Counted from the stretch's first letter, positions 1-12,207 are shown. The stretch is 64,000 nucleotides of DNA from Kudoa neothunni (GCA_964304625.1 OZ199840.1:2170001-2234000), one strand, 5' to 3'. Notes: a model not told the origin generated them from the letters alone. Numbers and translations: made by a program.

Positions 1-1002
1 CACAAATGGTGATAGGGGATGGAGTTATGTTATCTAACACTAGTCACAATAATTTATTATAACTACGAGGTGGACTCCTATCGGGTGATAACTTATGCTT
101 ACTTTATGAGCTACACAACGAAGCAGCTCCTGTAACTATTCATCAAGTGTCTGGATGGTAAACTGCATTAACATTATTCTTCTCTCCACCCAAGAGTAAG
201 GGATGATTATTTCAAAATTCAATATCCTATGGAAAGGCGTCTTTCTTATTATAGGGATAAAATGTTGGCACGCTGCGGTGTAATTGATGCGACATCTGGG
301 CGTATAAGATGCTGGACGAATCACAGTTAAGAATTTCGCAAAGTTCTGTGAAGCATTGATGGATAACAGGCCATCTATAATCATTATTCGAATGTCACTA
401 GTCGCCAACGACATTATTATTCCAATGAAGTATTCTTTGATAATGGCTAATAATTCACGCTTAGTGGTGCAGTAATCTCTTTCGGAGTTGGAAAGCCCCT
501 TGCTAGCGAAGGCTACGAGATGTTCAATCCCATTAATTTCCTGAGAAAGTACTACACCATGCCCGACACCACTTGCGTCTGTATCCAGAAAAAATTTTGT
601 GTTCCAATCTGGAGGAAGTAGTGTTGGAGCATTTACAATGCTTTTTTGATTGTAGAAAATGAGGTATCATGTGTGTTCGTCCATGAAAATTTAATATTCT
701 TTTTTAGTAAGTTTATAAGGGGGCTGCCAATTCCGCAAAATTTTTAATAAATCTTCTATAATAGGACACAAAACCAACGAATCGTTGTACATCCTTTGTA
801 GTTTTGGGGCGGGAAAATTTTCTATTAAGTTTTCTCTTTGTCTGTGGTGATTCCATTTTTAGACACGACGTATCCTAAAAATTTTACTTCAGGGCAAAAG
901 AAATGTGATTTGTTTGGTTTGATTATCAAGTTAACCCCTTTATTGCCTCAATAACTTGTTCCAAATAGATTTTATGGTCTTGTCGCGATTCACTAAATAC
1001 GA

Positions 1003-1437
1003 TTATTCGCCAAGATATACCAGTGCGAACGATTTGAACGGACGGAGTAGATTGTTCATCAGATTTTGAAAAGTAGCCGGGGCATTCGCAAGACCAAAAG
1101 GCATAACGCGAAATTGATATAAACCATTTGTAGTAGCGAGCGCAGTCTTAATGCGATCCTTCATTGCTACTGGAATTTGGTGATAACCACTAGCTAGATC
1201 AATGATTGAGAAATATGAAGCTCCATGTAGGTTGTCCAAAATATCAACGGTCAACGGGAGAGGGAAAGAATTTTTTATGCTCTTCTCGTTCAATTTTCTG
1301 TAATCAATACATAGTCTATATTCGTTTCCGTTCTTTTCGTTCACTAATACAACATTGGCTGCCCACGGACTAACAGAAGGTTCCACAATTCTGTCGACTA
1401 ACCATTGATTCACTATTTTATTAATTTCATCGTTCAT
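1003..1437 (-). pseudogene. Reverse transcriptase domain, broken (element A)
   Basis: The 144-residue open stretch carries conserved RT blocks: an S-P-W-A-A-N-V-V-L-V block, L-C-I-D-Y-R-K-L-N, the first catalytic aspartate in F-S-I-I-D-L-A-S-G-Y-H-Q-I, and R-V-M-P-F-G-L-A-N-A-P-A-T-F-Q. The normal catalytic Y-x-D-D box at the end is not present: the frame reads V-Y-L-G-E and then stops. The domain therefore lacks two essential metal-binding aspartates in frame and should be dead. It lies between the protease and RNase H remnants of the same element. Confidence 0.9.
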
Positions 1438-1619
1438 TGATTTAGAGTGGCGATACAGTTTACATTTAACCGGAATATCATCAAACGTAGGAATATGACG
1501 TTCGATGAGCGACGTTTTCGATGCACTCTTTCCAGGGGAAAGAAATGCACCTTCGAACTTCCTCAGTAATTTCTCATTATGTCATGATGTTGCGAATCAT
1601 AAGATATCAAACGTTTTTT

Positions 1620-1957
1620 GTTTAGGCTAACCTCTAACGTATTTAATTCCATGACATTTTTCCGGAAATCCAACAGACAGCCATGTTCGTTCATGAATTT
1701 GTTTCCAAGTATACCGTCGTATTTGATGTCTGCTATCCAAAACTCAGTCCTGAGGGATTTTCCCGGTATTGATAATGTTAGAATTATCTTTCCAAATACT
1801 CGGCAGTCACTTCCGTCCGCATTTCTCAGCTTAATTGGATTATTTATGTTAACATCGTTTAAACAAACAATAGATTGTTAAATTATGTCTACACTAGACC
1901 CCGAATCAAGCAAAAAACTGCGGAGGCCTCCATTAATACTTAGTTCGATTTTAGGCA
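1620..1957 (-). pseudogene. Retrotransposon aspartic protease domain, broken (element A)
   Basis: The minus-strand translation shows a retropepsin-like active-site block (F-L-L-D-S-G-S-S-V) and, about 85 residues on, the matching I-L-G-N-K-F-M block that usually closes the domain. One in-frame stop follows shortly after the active site. It sits between the nucleocapsid knuckle and the reverse transcriptase of element A, as expected for gypsy gag-pol. The catalytic DSG is kept although the frame is interrupted. Confidence 0.7.
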
Positions 1958-2382
1958 TATTGCGAGAAAAACTCAAGTAAAACGTTTCGCTGTATGTCCA
2001 AATTTATCACATATTTGGCAATTCACTGGCTCTTTTCTGTTATCATTAGTGTTTTCTTTCTTCTTTGGCCAGTTATTTATATGTTTCGCCTTTTGGATAA
2101 GGTTTAAATCTTCATGTTCTGCTTCCATGATTCCAGACTGTGCAATACACAATCTATTAGCAGTAGTAACCGTTCCCTCAATTGAAACAGGTATATTTGA
2201 CAGTAAGGGACGCTTAGCCGCTGCATTTTCAACACCAGCCACGAATCAGTTTATGACCAACTTATCAATACCCATAGTATTCGTTTGCAGGACTGCTTTT
2301 TTAGCAATATATTGTAAGCAGTCCATATACACTTCGTAGGTCTCTCCTGAGAGTTGATTTCGGGTGCGGAACTTTTCCTGTC

Positions 2383-2679
2383 CTAGGTACGTATCCGTCG
2401 GTTTTTCATAAGGAACTCCAAGGAACCTTTTATCTCATTGTAATCCGACGACGTCGAAAGCCCATCTTCTTTCATCGTATAGTATACGGATTCTCCAACT
2501 CTCAAAAGTAACTGGGCCACATGCCGTGTGGGGTCAGTGCCAGTTGTAGTCATTAGTAACTCGAAGCTTTCAAGCCAGTTATTCACATCCATACCTTCGC
2601 TGAAGTTAACGAACTTCAATGGTATTTCCACTGGGCCAATGTCACTACTAGCTGAGTGCGCCATAGACTTTGAAGACAT
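2383..2679 (-). pseudogene. Gag N-terminal fragment (element A)
   Basis: This 98-residue frame begins with ATG and resembles the N-terminal capsid part of gypsy-type Gag in position and composition (a W-L-E-S-F-E-L-L region followed by a helical segment). A knuckle-like stretch further downstream near 1980-2020 (C-x2-C-x4-H) has arginine where the fourth ligand should be. The reading frame is interrupted between the two. The assignment comes mainly from its place in front of protease and RT. Confidence 0.55.
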
Positions 2680-2746
2680 TTAACGAGCAACTACACGTAA
2701 TTATAATCTCCAATATGTTAAGTTAATAGGTGGACTATCCGCCACA

Positions 2747-3589
2747 ATTATAAACAAATTTTGGAGTAATTAATGTAAATAATTATGTTTAACACATAAA
2801 GTAAAAGAATTTGAACCTTTTTCTAAATAAAGTGGAAATTACACGGGAATCCGACTATGCTCGATTTAGGATTTTAAAGTTGATTTTTATGATATAAAGA
2901 AGTATGGGCAAATTTTGAAAGGGAAATCAATTAATAGAACAAATTGTAGGAAACGACTTTGTTCAGATTGTATTAAGGTGCCGCACTAAGTTCTTATATA
3001 GTTACTGTGGTTAGTCCTAAATTGTATTTTAATTACCTTAAATAATTAGACGCATAAACCTTATTTAATATTTTCAAAAGTGAATAAACACTACTGAGAG
3101 TTTAAAATTTCCTCTTTATAGCTCCTACAAAATCAATTGTCTCATGTTGTTCACAGTAATCTCTAAATCATACCATATTGATAGCACTAATCTTGTTAAA
3201 CATCAACAAATGAGTTTCATATTAATGTTTGACAACATAACTTAATATTGCCTTCCTTATTTTAATTAATTCAATTACTAAACTACTTTTCAATAATTTT
3301 AAAGTAAAGTAAACACTACCGTACGTATAAAATTAACTTTTTAAAACTTTAACGAAATGATCTATATGTTTGCAAAAATCCTCAAATCAAACCAATCATA
3401 TCACGTGAAAATGTTTTTAGTCATTTTGCAAGATGCAAACCTTTTATAATTTTTTACATATTTTTCTGCGTTAAAATAGTTTTACCTTTCCATATGTGTG
3501 CTCATATGGAGTGATATGTCTCTCTATAAAGAATGAAAAATGAGTACACACACACACACACGGATTTCCGGTTTGCTTTATATAATGGA
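2747..3589 (-). repeat. Helitron-like repeat, subfamily 1, 3'-truncated copy
   Basis: The minus strand here is a diverged copy of the element at 50377-51714: both share the start around AAACCGGAAATCCGTGTG, a central GTCGTTTCCTACAATT segment and the stretch ending near CCAAAATTTGTTTATAAT. The expected 3' CTAG end is missing, because similarity stops at about 2746 where gypsy remnant A begins. It contains an (AC)n tract but no credible coding region. Confidence 0.65.
3547..3562. repeat. (AC)n microsatellite
   Basis: A run of about eight AC dinucleotides lies just inside the 5' end of the Helitron-like repeat, in the position where sister copies carry a shorter GTGTGT tract. It is probably a local expansion. 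Confidence 0.8.
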
Positions 3590-3680
3590 AGAAAATAATA
3601 GATGAGCTACCATTTGAATGGAAGACATTGGGAAATTCTTTGGTGGAGTCGATTTTGTCCAATAAATAACATTGATGTAT

Positions 3681-4064
3681 TTAGATTTTAAGTAGTTTGA
3701 TAGCATCCCGTCCAAAGAGAGGTTTATGATTGGCATCAACGATCATACGATTAACACGAGCCGCCTTCCTCTGGTGTTCTAATGTGGTGAGATGTGTTCC
3801 AATATTTTTTATAGTATTGCCACCATAACCCCTAAGAATAAGGTTAGTATCTCTTTCTAACTTTTGAGTAACCAAGCGATGTTTAATTAGATTGATCGGA
3901 ATGAGAGTTCGACCAGAAACAGTATTGATTTCGAATGTAATATTGCCAAAATTAGTCAACACTTCTGCCAATAGTGGTTTGATATATTCGCCATCATTCA
4001 CGTTCAAAATTTCGTATTCACATGAATCAACAAAGTTATCTATCAGTGGACAGACCCATTGCAT
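3681..4064 (-). pseudogene. Retropepsin-like protease fragment with altered active site (element B)
   Basis: The 127-residue frame ends with P-L-F-G-R-D-A-I-K-L-L-K-I, the typical end of a gypsy protease (usually L-L-G-R-D-W). At the expected active site the frame reads F-E-I-N-T-V-S-G, where family members have a D-[ST]-G triad: the catalytic Asp is Asn and the glycine position is Val. This domain is therefore very probably inactive. It follows the knuckles of the same element with a frame change near 4040-4064. Confidence 0.7.
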
Positions 4065-4329
4065 CGACTTTAAATTTCTTAGTTTTCATGAGACACACAG
4101 CCTCTATGTGGTCTTTCTTTTCGCAATAGTTGCGTTTGGCCGACTTGAATTTCCAGTATTTCCTCCAATGGCCACCAAGGCCGCAGGAATTGCATTTTCC
4201 TTTGAACTGCTTAGGTTTGTTTATGGGTTCGAATTTTTTAGCAATCGATGCCAGTTTTGAGCCCGATCCAGCGGTTTCTCTAACCATGAGGAAAGAGACG
4301 GTAGATTCCCATGTTGGATTTAAAATCAC
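4036..4329 (-). pseudogene. Gag nucleocapsid region with two zinc knuckles (element B)
   Basis: The frame contains a first knuckle (C-N-S-C-G-L-G-G-H with Trp in place of the last Cys) and a second (Y-C-E-K-K-D-H-I-E-A-V-C). This double arrangement is typical of gypsy Gag upstream of protease. Upstream (about 4560-4330) the same strand shows further gag-like sequence with in-frame stops. Confidence 0.65.
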
Positions 4330-4639
4330 AGAGAAGAACCATTTTTTTCAATTCTCAGATATATTCCACAATAGACTGTCCATCAAGTTGCTCTTTGCGT
4401 AAAAACATACCTCTCAAGGCTATGAAATCCACAGAAGGTGCAAAACAAGACATAAAGATACTTTTTATCTCCTTAAGTGTTGCATCATTAATTGTTTTTG
4501 ACTACAATTCGGTTTTTAGTTCATTGTATTCTTCCGTATTAATACTCATCCAAAGGGATGACTTTTGCTTCTTAGAGTCCGTAATACCATTAATTTTTCG
4601 AAGACTTTGGGGTCAAATTGCCCCCAAAGTATAATTAAA

Positions 4640-6400
4640 ACCAACATTACTGTTTGTGTACTCTTTAAAATTTCTCTAGTTTTTGTCTATTTTCCTAAAT
4701 TTTCGTACAGTATATAATAATAAAATTAGGGGGAAAATGATTATAATAATAGTATGAACAAATTTTTATTTTGCGATTATACTTTAAAAACTTTTTAAAA
4801 AGGAAAGAAATGATGTTTTATGAATTCTATCAATTTATTATTTGGTAAAATGGTGGTTGTTGTTTGTATCATTTAGTCTGTGTTAACACCTTACTAATAA
4901 TCTCGGATCCTGTTCGCAAATCATCGTACGAAGAATGATACTTCGTGTTCATTGTTTCAGTTGGTATGTTGAAAATAATATATATTTCTCACGCAACAAA
5001 AAAATTATATAAATTTTCAAAAATTTGATCCTAATTATATATAATTATTTGAACAATTTTTACATTTCCTCGATGAATGAACCGAGTAATAATGTTTATT
5101 GCTATATGAGGATGTGGTTTGAGTTTTTTTATCAGTTCCTTGAGGACCATATTCACATCGATGTCTTTCGGCTATTCGGAAACTGTTAGTCTGGGTCCTA
5201 GATAGGGTGATTATATTTTGACAATTTCCCCCTTTTGTAGATTTCGGCCTATGAGAGGTTGATGGTTGATAGAGAATTTGTGCGATTTGCTGTAAAAATA
5301 TTTTAGTTTCATCCCTTCGATGGATTAACTGAGAGTATAAGTGTATTTTTTAATTGATTTTAAAGGGATCCTTCAACCCAAAATATTTGCGTAATCCGAC
5401 GAAGGCGGGGTTTCGCGCTAGATTAGTATAAATAACGAAACTGAAAAAGTATTATGATCTACGTGAAAATAAATAATAATTGTTATGTTCGGTTATGTAT
5501 TAAATTATTGTTTATAGAAATTAGAAATAAAAATATTTTTCCGAAAAATACCCCAAATTATTATTTTAAACAGTAAATAAACTATTAAACAGTGGCTTAT
5601 ATTTTACGATTGTTCCCTAACAGCTTACGAATAATTACGTAAAAGATTTAACAGGATTAATTGTTAAATTTCACACTTCTTTACTGAAAAACTAGTCGAT
5701 AGAAATCGAAAATACCAGAAAATTAAATAACAATTTTTAGAATTAGTTTATCGAATAATATTTTTTTAGCGACTTTAGAAGTTTTAGGATAAAGTATTCG
5801 TCCAGCCGATTAATCTAACAATTCATATCATGAGATCTATCGAATTTGATGAACTTCATTTTATCTCGTCCTCGTCGACAAGTTGTTGTGTTTGCACGAA
5901 GAAACTATCAATGCTTGTAATAATATATGTAGAAGTTTTGTAGCAGTAATTGTATTAGTAAAAGCAGTAGTAGCGATAACGAAACAATGATAGTCGTAAT
6001 GGTTTTAGGATTTCCGCTCAACAATGTAATGGGTTAGATCGGGGCTTCGCCTCTGTTCATTTGGGGATTACTACAAAGGTACGTTTAATTTTTAGTATGA
6101 ACTAAAATATATGTAAAAATTTATTATAAAGTTCATTTTATTTAAAAAGTGGCGTTAAAATGATCATTAATTAACAGTTTAATACCAGCTATACCAATTA
6201 TTATCCCAATAATTCATATATAATTTTAAATGAACAATAATTGGTTTTTGAAATATTATTTACAATTATGTAGCCGGAATTTTTTACAATGATAATGTCA
6301 TAATAAGCCGTAGAAACACATGTTTTAACGGAACACACTAATATTACTATGGAAATAAACCTGAATAATCATCTAAATAATTTAGTTCCGTGTACAACGT
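4640..6400. other. AT-rich intergenic region, no gene seen
   Basis: No supportable coding region was found on either strand. A CGCGCTAG string at about 5414-5421 resembles the 3' ends of the Helitron-like repeats but is followed by A rather than T. The segment at 5100-5300 could be a retrotransposon scrap on the minus strand, but no motif decides this. Confidence 0.5.
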
Positions 6401-6413
6401 AATCATAGTAATA

Positions 6414-9400
6414 TCATGCTTTGACATAAACATTTTCGCATTTATTATAAATTTCATTCTTTTTGTTGCTTCTGTATCGCATTACAGCACCAGCGATTGC
6501 CATAGCAACCAAGACCACAGCAGCAGCTGCCATAATAATTCTGAAATAATCATTGGATGATACAGTGTTAGACTCTCCTAGGGCTGCGGATTGAGATGGT
6601 GAATCCGAGTAATCATTTTCAACTTCGGCAACTTCCTTAGAATCTCCGGTTGCATCATTCGTTTCGGTGGAAGTCTCAGTTGTTTTAGTTGATGATGAAT
6701 TTTCTAAATCATTAACATACTTTTTATCCATATTTATAGCAGTTTCGAGATCTTTCATAAACTCTCCAACTTCGATTGGAGTAATGGTTTCGATTTGGAC
6801 ATTGTATTCGCTCATTTGAACAGGATTACTATTTTGATCCAGGAAACTATCGATTCCTGAGATTAGCGTGGTGGATTCATTGTACAGAGTAACAAACCCA
6901 CTCTCTTTAGTTTCCGAAACAATATTCCTTAATAATGCTTCGACTCGTTTTTTAAAGTCGGTGGCTGAAGATTTTTTTTTGGAATATTCCTTTTCAAGCC
7001 TATTTTTTTCATTAGCGTAGTGCGAATATGCTGCCGAAATAGATGCGGTAATTGAGTTTATATTCTCTTCAAATTTATTCCTCAAACTTTGTTCCTCAGC
7101 TTTAATTTCAGAAAATTTCGCTTCCATCTCCTTAGTAATATCATCTTGTGAACTGTTGGCATTATCCACAATTGTCTCATGTGCGGTTTTGTATTCTTGG
7201 TACTTTTTTAAAGTTGTTTCTTTTTCTTTGTTTAATAACTCAATCTGTGATTGATAAAATGTTGAAATTTCGGTTTCTTTTTCCGTCAACAAATCATCGG
7301 TTGCTTTTTGTTGAGCATTGGAAGTTTCCATGAAGCTGTCAAGTTTTTCCTTCTTTTCAGTGAGTTGTTCGTTAACTTTTTTTATCATAGATGCTGTTTC
7401 CTTGAGTGAATCCAGATCCTGAATGAACGATCGAAGTTTATTTTTTTCACTCGAAACACTTTGTGAATTCTCTTCAGCGATTCGATTTTCATCAGTAACC
7501 TCATTAGTTAAGGTGTTTTTCATAGTTAACAATTGTTTCAAATAATTTTCCATAGTTCCGGTTGTAGTTTTGAATAATTCGAACTTTGTTTTCAATTCGG
7601 AGTTGTCGGCCACAATTTTATTCACAGTCTCAGTCTTTATTAACCCAGAATTATCATTATTAAGTTCATTATAGGTTTTGAGCAGTCTCAGAATTTCACG
7701 TTTGGTGACTTCCAAGGTTGCGCTATTCTCGTCATAACTGGTCGAAATTGGAGAATAATCGTTGTAAAGACCAGTCACTTTAGTGTCTTTCTGACTCAAA
7801 GATTCAGTATACTCATTTAGCAAGGTATTGAAATTCGAAAAATTATTGTCAATCGAGTATTTTCCTTCCAGGAGCCGCGTAATTATTTGACTACGGCTAA
7901 TTGTTTTAATTTCTTCTATCTTTTCATTAGCTTCGTTGAGGGATTTTGTATAGTACTCCTTATTTTGTTCAAGATCATTTTTATGCGTTTTGAGAGCCTC
8001 CTTGTATTTATTAAATAAGTTCGTAAAGTCATCTTTGGGATTGATGAAACGAGATTGATCCATGATTTCGACTTTTTGCAGACCATAACCAAGAGATTCC
8101 ACCATACTGGCATGCGAACGTTGAATATTCTCAATTTCTGTTTCTAAACTATCTTTAGTTGATTTTGATGCGCTAATTTCACCAATAATCTCAGTAATAG
8201 TATGTTCAATAGTTTCATAGTTGTTGATATCTTGTGATAGTTTATCAATGTCATTATCGAGATTTAAATTTAAACTTGATGTTTCATTTTCCATCAACGA
8301 TTTAAATTGAGTAGGCGTTGTATTTACTTTAGTTAATAGATGTTTCTTTGTTTTTTCTAAATTGGCGTAGTCCGAGGCTAATTTTTGGGAACGTTCGTTG
8401 ATTTTATTCAAGAGTGCTTTGTTATTTTGTATTTTTGATTGAGTTTCTTCATATTTAGATTTTAAATCCTTAATTTTTTGTAACATTTGGCTTACTTTTC
8501 TTTCGGTACCATCAATCAAATTAGAAAACACTTTGGATATTTTATCAGCTTCAGTTTTGAGAAATGAGGACATAATTCTTGTGAGTGACCATTTGAAACC
8601 ATCATTATTATCCCTCACTTGTTTTAGAGTTTCATTTACTTTTCTCAAACTACTTTCTATTTCTGTTAGTTGCGCAATATCAATCTTTGATTCATGGGAA
8701 ACCAAAGTTTCTAACAAGTTCTCTTTTTTACTATTAATATCATTCAATGCGTTGGTTGGATTTTTCACGGCGAATTTTGCTTCTAATTTTTCTTGATTAT
8801 GTTTCTTTAAATATTCAGGAATTTGCTCTGTTGTTAGAGTTTCGATGTAGGATTTCAAAGGTTTGTAAGTGTCTAAAGTATTTTGATTATCATTTTTCAG
8901 CTTACTGTAAGTTGTTTGCAATTGTCCAACCTTTTCAGTAATGGTATGATTCAAATTTGTCATTTGTTTAAACTTTAAATTTAAAGTTCTCTCAAATAAT
9001 TCGGTTGTTCTATCAAAAAAATCTTGGATATTTCCTTTTATTTTTATACCATTTTCCACACGTTTAATCGGGTTTTTTATTGAATTGAGTTGTCCGATTC
9101 GTGCTATAAAAGCACCAACTTGGGTTTCTATAGATGTTATATGGTTATTGGCATCGGTAGTAACTTGGGATAATTCTTGCATATTTTGCCTAATTATCGA
9201 ACGGTTGTTTTCAACTTGTTTAATTTGGGATTTTTGATTTTTCAACGAATCGAACACATTTTTTAGTTCATTAATTTTTTGTGTCAATTGAACCGCTAAA
9301 TCATTTGAGATATAAGATCTCGTTGATGACAAAACTTCTTCTGCGCCTGCTAGCAAACTTTGAATTTCATTTTCTTTGTCGACCGACACACTTTCAATAT

Positions 9401-10289
9401 TCATATTGTTTAGAATTGTAGTGAAATTTGGAGAATTTCTCGAATAACTTTTGAAGAATTCAGGATCGTACGGTGTGATAAAAGCTTGCAGCCGAGATTT
9501 AATATCGTCGAAATATGGAACCAATTCTGTTATCATTTGATTACTGTAAAGAGTATGTTGTTCCAAAACGTTATTAATTGATCCCACTATCCCCTGAATA
9601 TTGTCAAATTTGCATCGTTTTTCGTCTGGAAATCTTTTTATTTCTGACATATGCTTGTTAAATTTATTTATGGTTTCTTGGAATTTATCAAGATTCGGTA
9701 GCAGCGTCAATTTTGCATTAGTATGTTTACATTTGTAAACGTTAGTATCAAGTATATACTTTTTCATTGGACTGGTTTCATTTAAATATTGAAGACTCTT
9801 CTCAATTTCTACTTCAACGTCATTTATCAATTGGAATGAATTAATCCAATATGAGTGACATATCTTATCAACAGCGCAACTTGTCTGAGCCCCAGGATAA
9901 AGAGCAGAATTAGGGAGATGGCGGCCAATTGCTTGAAATTCTTTTATTGCATCGTATTTATGGTATTTATACTTATTTTGTTCGTCCATATCAATTAATT
10001 TGGATAGATTTTCTTCTGTACAAAGGTGCTTATGGGATTCATAACTCTTCTTCATTGATTGAATATTAGCCACTTTTGGAGCTGTCTCATCAATTAGCGT
10101 TTCCAGTTTTATGAATGCACCCAAATAGTCTTTCCTTAGTTGACCATATCGACCGCACTCCTTCATTATTCCTTTAGAGGTTGTTTTATCAATGGAATAA
10201 GATAACACTGTTACTAATAACACGGAGTCTACGCAACTAATTAGTCAATCTAACAAATAATGTTTTTTACGTATTAATTGATTGAACAT
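6414..10289 (-). CDS. Large coiled-coil type I membrane protein (orphan)
   Basis: An uninterrupted frame of about 1,270 codons runs from about 10228 to 6414. Its upstream end begins with GTG (10223), not ATG. A good model adds a 19-nt exon, 10271-10289 (ATG TTC AAT CAA TTA ATA C), joined over a 42-nt GT..AG intron in phase 1; this gives a signal peptide starting M-F-N-Q-L-I-H-S-V-L-L-V-T-V-L. The protein then has a head of about 220 residues holding all six luminal cysteines, a cysteine-free coiled coil of roughly 850 residues rich in Lys, Glu, Asn and Leu with many N-x-S/T sites, and an acidic Ser/Thr-rich stalk. A transmembrane segment (I-I-M-A-A-A-A-V-V-L-V-A-M-A-I-A-G-A-V, about 6478-6545) is followed by a basic tail of about 21 residues with two tyrosines. 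No family was recognised; it is probably a rod-like surface protein. The alternative start is ATG at codon 20 of the long frame, which would lose the signal peptide. Confidence 0.85.
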
Positions 10290-11340
10290 GGTTGAAAATT
10301 TTTTCTATGTCCTCCGGCCTTACTTACCAGTTGGTTAGATTCGTTTATTAAATTATTATGATATCGGAATTATATACACGAAAAACATCATTCAACCTAT
10401 TCAAGTTTTATTTATAATTGGAATCTATTTATTAAATAATCTCAATCTATTCTTTCATACAAATCCTGTATATGTTAAATAATAAATGTAATTCATGATT
10501 TTCAATTGTGATTAATAATATGTATTCTATTACGTATATATGTGTATCTTGCTTCCGATATTTAATTTTTATTTATTTATTTATTTGTGAAATTTTAATT
10601 TACTTTTAACGTTATTTTTCTTTTAAATCGGTGATGAATAAATATTTTGTGATTAGATACGGAATTACGAATGAATTAACTTGTGTGTTCAATTTATGAA
10701 AATTGTGGGTTTTAGGTAATTAATTTCACACGCTTAATAATAAATGCATTATAATAGAAAATTCATCATTATTTCCGTTATAACTGTATAGGAGTAAGTA
10801 GTCAATTAACGTTAAATGTAATAATCCATAATTACGTAATAACTGGATTTATATTGAGATAGATCCACTCAATGAAAATAATCTTCACCTCATCATATAA
10901 TCCGCTAATTCATCACATATTTCCATCAACAATTCTTATTGTATGAATAATTAATAGATACAAATGCATAGACACATAGACAAAAGCATGTGGACGTATT
11001 ATGACTTAATATAGTGTGGTTGTAATACAAACGTAGTTATTATTAATGTTATCATTATTTATGTTCGAATTCAAATTTATTTTATTTTACAAGAATAACT
11101 ACCTGGTAACATTTTTAAAAATTTGTAAAACCTAACAATGCTCTCTTATAACGATGTCACTTCATTCAGGGGGACTTTTATGATTGATGTCTGGATAGAG
11201 CGAGGTTTCAGAATGACCGCAAAACAGTTCAGTATTGACAAAAAATGTGTTATAATAGTTTTTTGTATAATTATAAATAACTTACTGTTAGAAAAATCAC
11301 AACCGATAAACAATTTAACCTCAGTTGTATAGTTTTTCTC
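10290..11340. other. AT-rich intergenic region upstream of the coiled-coil gene
   Basis: This stretch holds the presumed promoter and 5' UTR of the minus-strand gene ending at 10289. A strong donor-like GGTAAGTA lies on the minus strand at about 10320-10327, so an alternative non-coding first exon is possible. No other coding or RNA gene was recognised. Confidence 0.4.
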
Positions 11341-11379
11341 GTATGTGTTTATGAGAATTTACTATTTATTTGCTGTTGG

Positions 11380-11940
11380 ATCCTATGTATGCAAACGAAC
11401 TGAAATTGAAGAATTGTGGTTTGCAACAACACAAAAAGGGTTTCATCTGGAAAACCTAAATTATTTGATGCCTAAATGTATGATTGGGCTTCCGAAGCTA
11501 TATCTTTAGGAAAATCAGTTCCCATTATGCCATTATATAAAAAGTTTCCCATGTCACAGAAGAATGTGTATTAAATAATTTTTCCCCAAATTGAGATTTA
11601 TTTTGTTATTTAGAAGAAAGATCAGGACTCCGATACACAGGTTTTCACCGAGAAGCTAAGGGCGTCGAAATTTTAATGATTGAAAAAAACCATTTAAACA
11701 TAAACAATTATAAGGATGAAAATATTTTTAATTCCGACGAACAGCTATTTTTATAATCAAAAGGCCATCATTCTTTTGTTGAAAAAATGAAAAAGATCTT
11801 TGTTAACAAACTACAAAAGAATATGGTTACATTGTCAGTATCGACTTCTTTAGGCGAAGAAAATCTTCTTCTGGTTGTGATTGGGGACTTTATAAATCCA
11901 CATAATTTTAAAGGTATTATGGTTGTTGTTATGAACAGAT
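11380..11940 (+). pseudogene. Tigger/pogo-type transposase fragment, broken
   Basis: Several plus-strand pieces in shifted frames line up with the DDE region of pogo/Tigger transposases: an N-S-D-E-Q-L-F-L block in place of the usual N-x-D-E-T-G-L, then K-N-M-V-T-L-S-V-S-T-S-L-G-E-E-N-L-L, then V-V-I-G-D-F-I-N-P-H-N-F-K. The order and spacing match that family. Stops and frameshifts occur throughout, and neither the HTH domain nor the C-terminal part is clear. Confidence 0.55.
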
Positions 11941-12207
11941 AAGCGCCGCCGATACGCGAACATAAAAGCTAGTCTTATTCTTGTGTTTTAGTTGTGTACG
12001 TTTATCGCGTGATTCATATCTCGCCGTATGACCTTTAAGTATTACTCTCGCAATAAGTCCTGTATGTCAGCAGGAGTTTTCCATTAAATAAGAAATTTTT
12101 TAAATTATTATTAACCTTTTTTCAACAAAATAAAATTTTCTCAAGGAATCCTTATTATTTTAATACCTTTATTAACATATCGTGATATGCACAATAATTT
12201 TCTATAG

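Larger units (their letters stand above)
420..2679 (-). mobile_element. Ty3/gypsy-type retrotransposon remnant A
   Basis: On the minus strand the pieces lie in Ty3/gypsy order: gag start near 2679, a CCHC-like knuckle near 1980-2020, an aspartic protease region (about 1957-1620), reverse transcriptase (1437-1003) and an RNase H fragment (about 560-420, with a readable S-N-S-E-R-D-Y-C-T-T-K-R-E-L-L-A stretch). Several stops and frameshifts separate the parts and integrase is absent, so the copy is inactive. No LTR was found. The gag end abuts a repeat at about 2746 that continues to 3589, suggesting truncation of this element or insertion next to that repeat. The family assignment rests on the order and motifs of the domains. 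Confidence 0.85.
3681..4600 (-). mobile_element. Ty3/gypsy-type retrotransposon remnant B (gag to protease)
   Basis: Only the gag-to-protease part is recognisable. Fragments of the gag C-terminal region (about 4560-4330, with two stops) are followed by a double CCHC-type knuckle (4329-4036) and a protease-like domain (4064-3681). No RT or integrase was found nearby. The two main frames overlap in different phases, consistent with a frameshift. The sequence differs from element A, so this is a separate family. Confidence 0.75.

Noticed and set aside
136-414. 92-codon minus-strand frame at the left edge
   Set aside because: It follows the RNase H fragment of gypsy remnant A but shows no RNase H or integrase motif that I can recognise.
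3471-3662. Small frames antisense to the 5' ends of Helitron-like copies (also 38593-38778 and 50262-50462)
   Set aside because: They recur only because the repeat recurs. Their sequences diverge without codon-level conservation, and they lie antisense to the repeat's own orientation.
10221-10223. GTG as start codon of the coiled-coil protein
   Set aside because: Nuclear eukaryotic genes rarely start at GTG, and an upstream ATG exon with a normal 42-nt intron completes a signal peptide.
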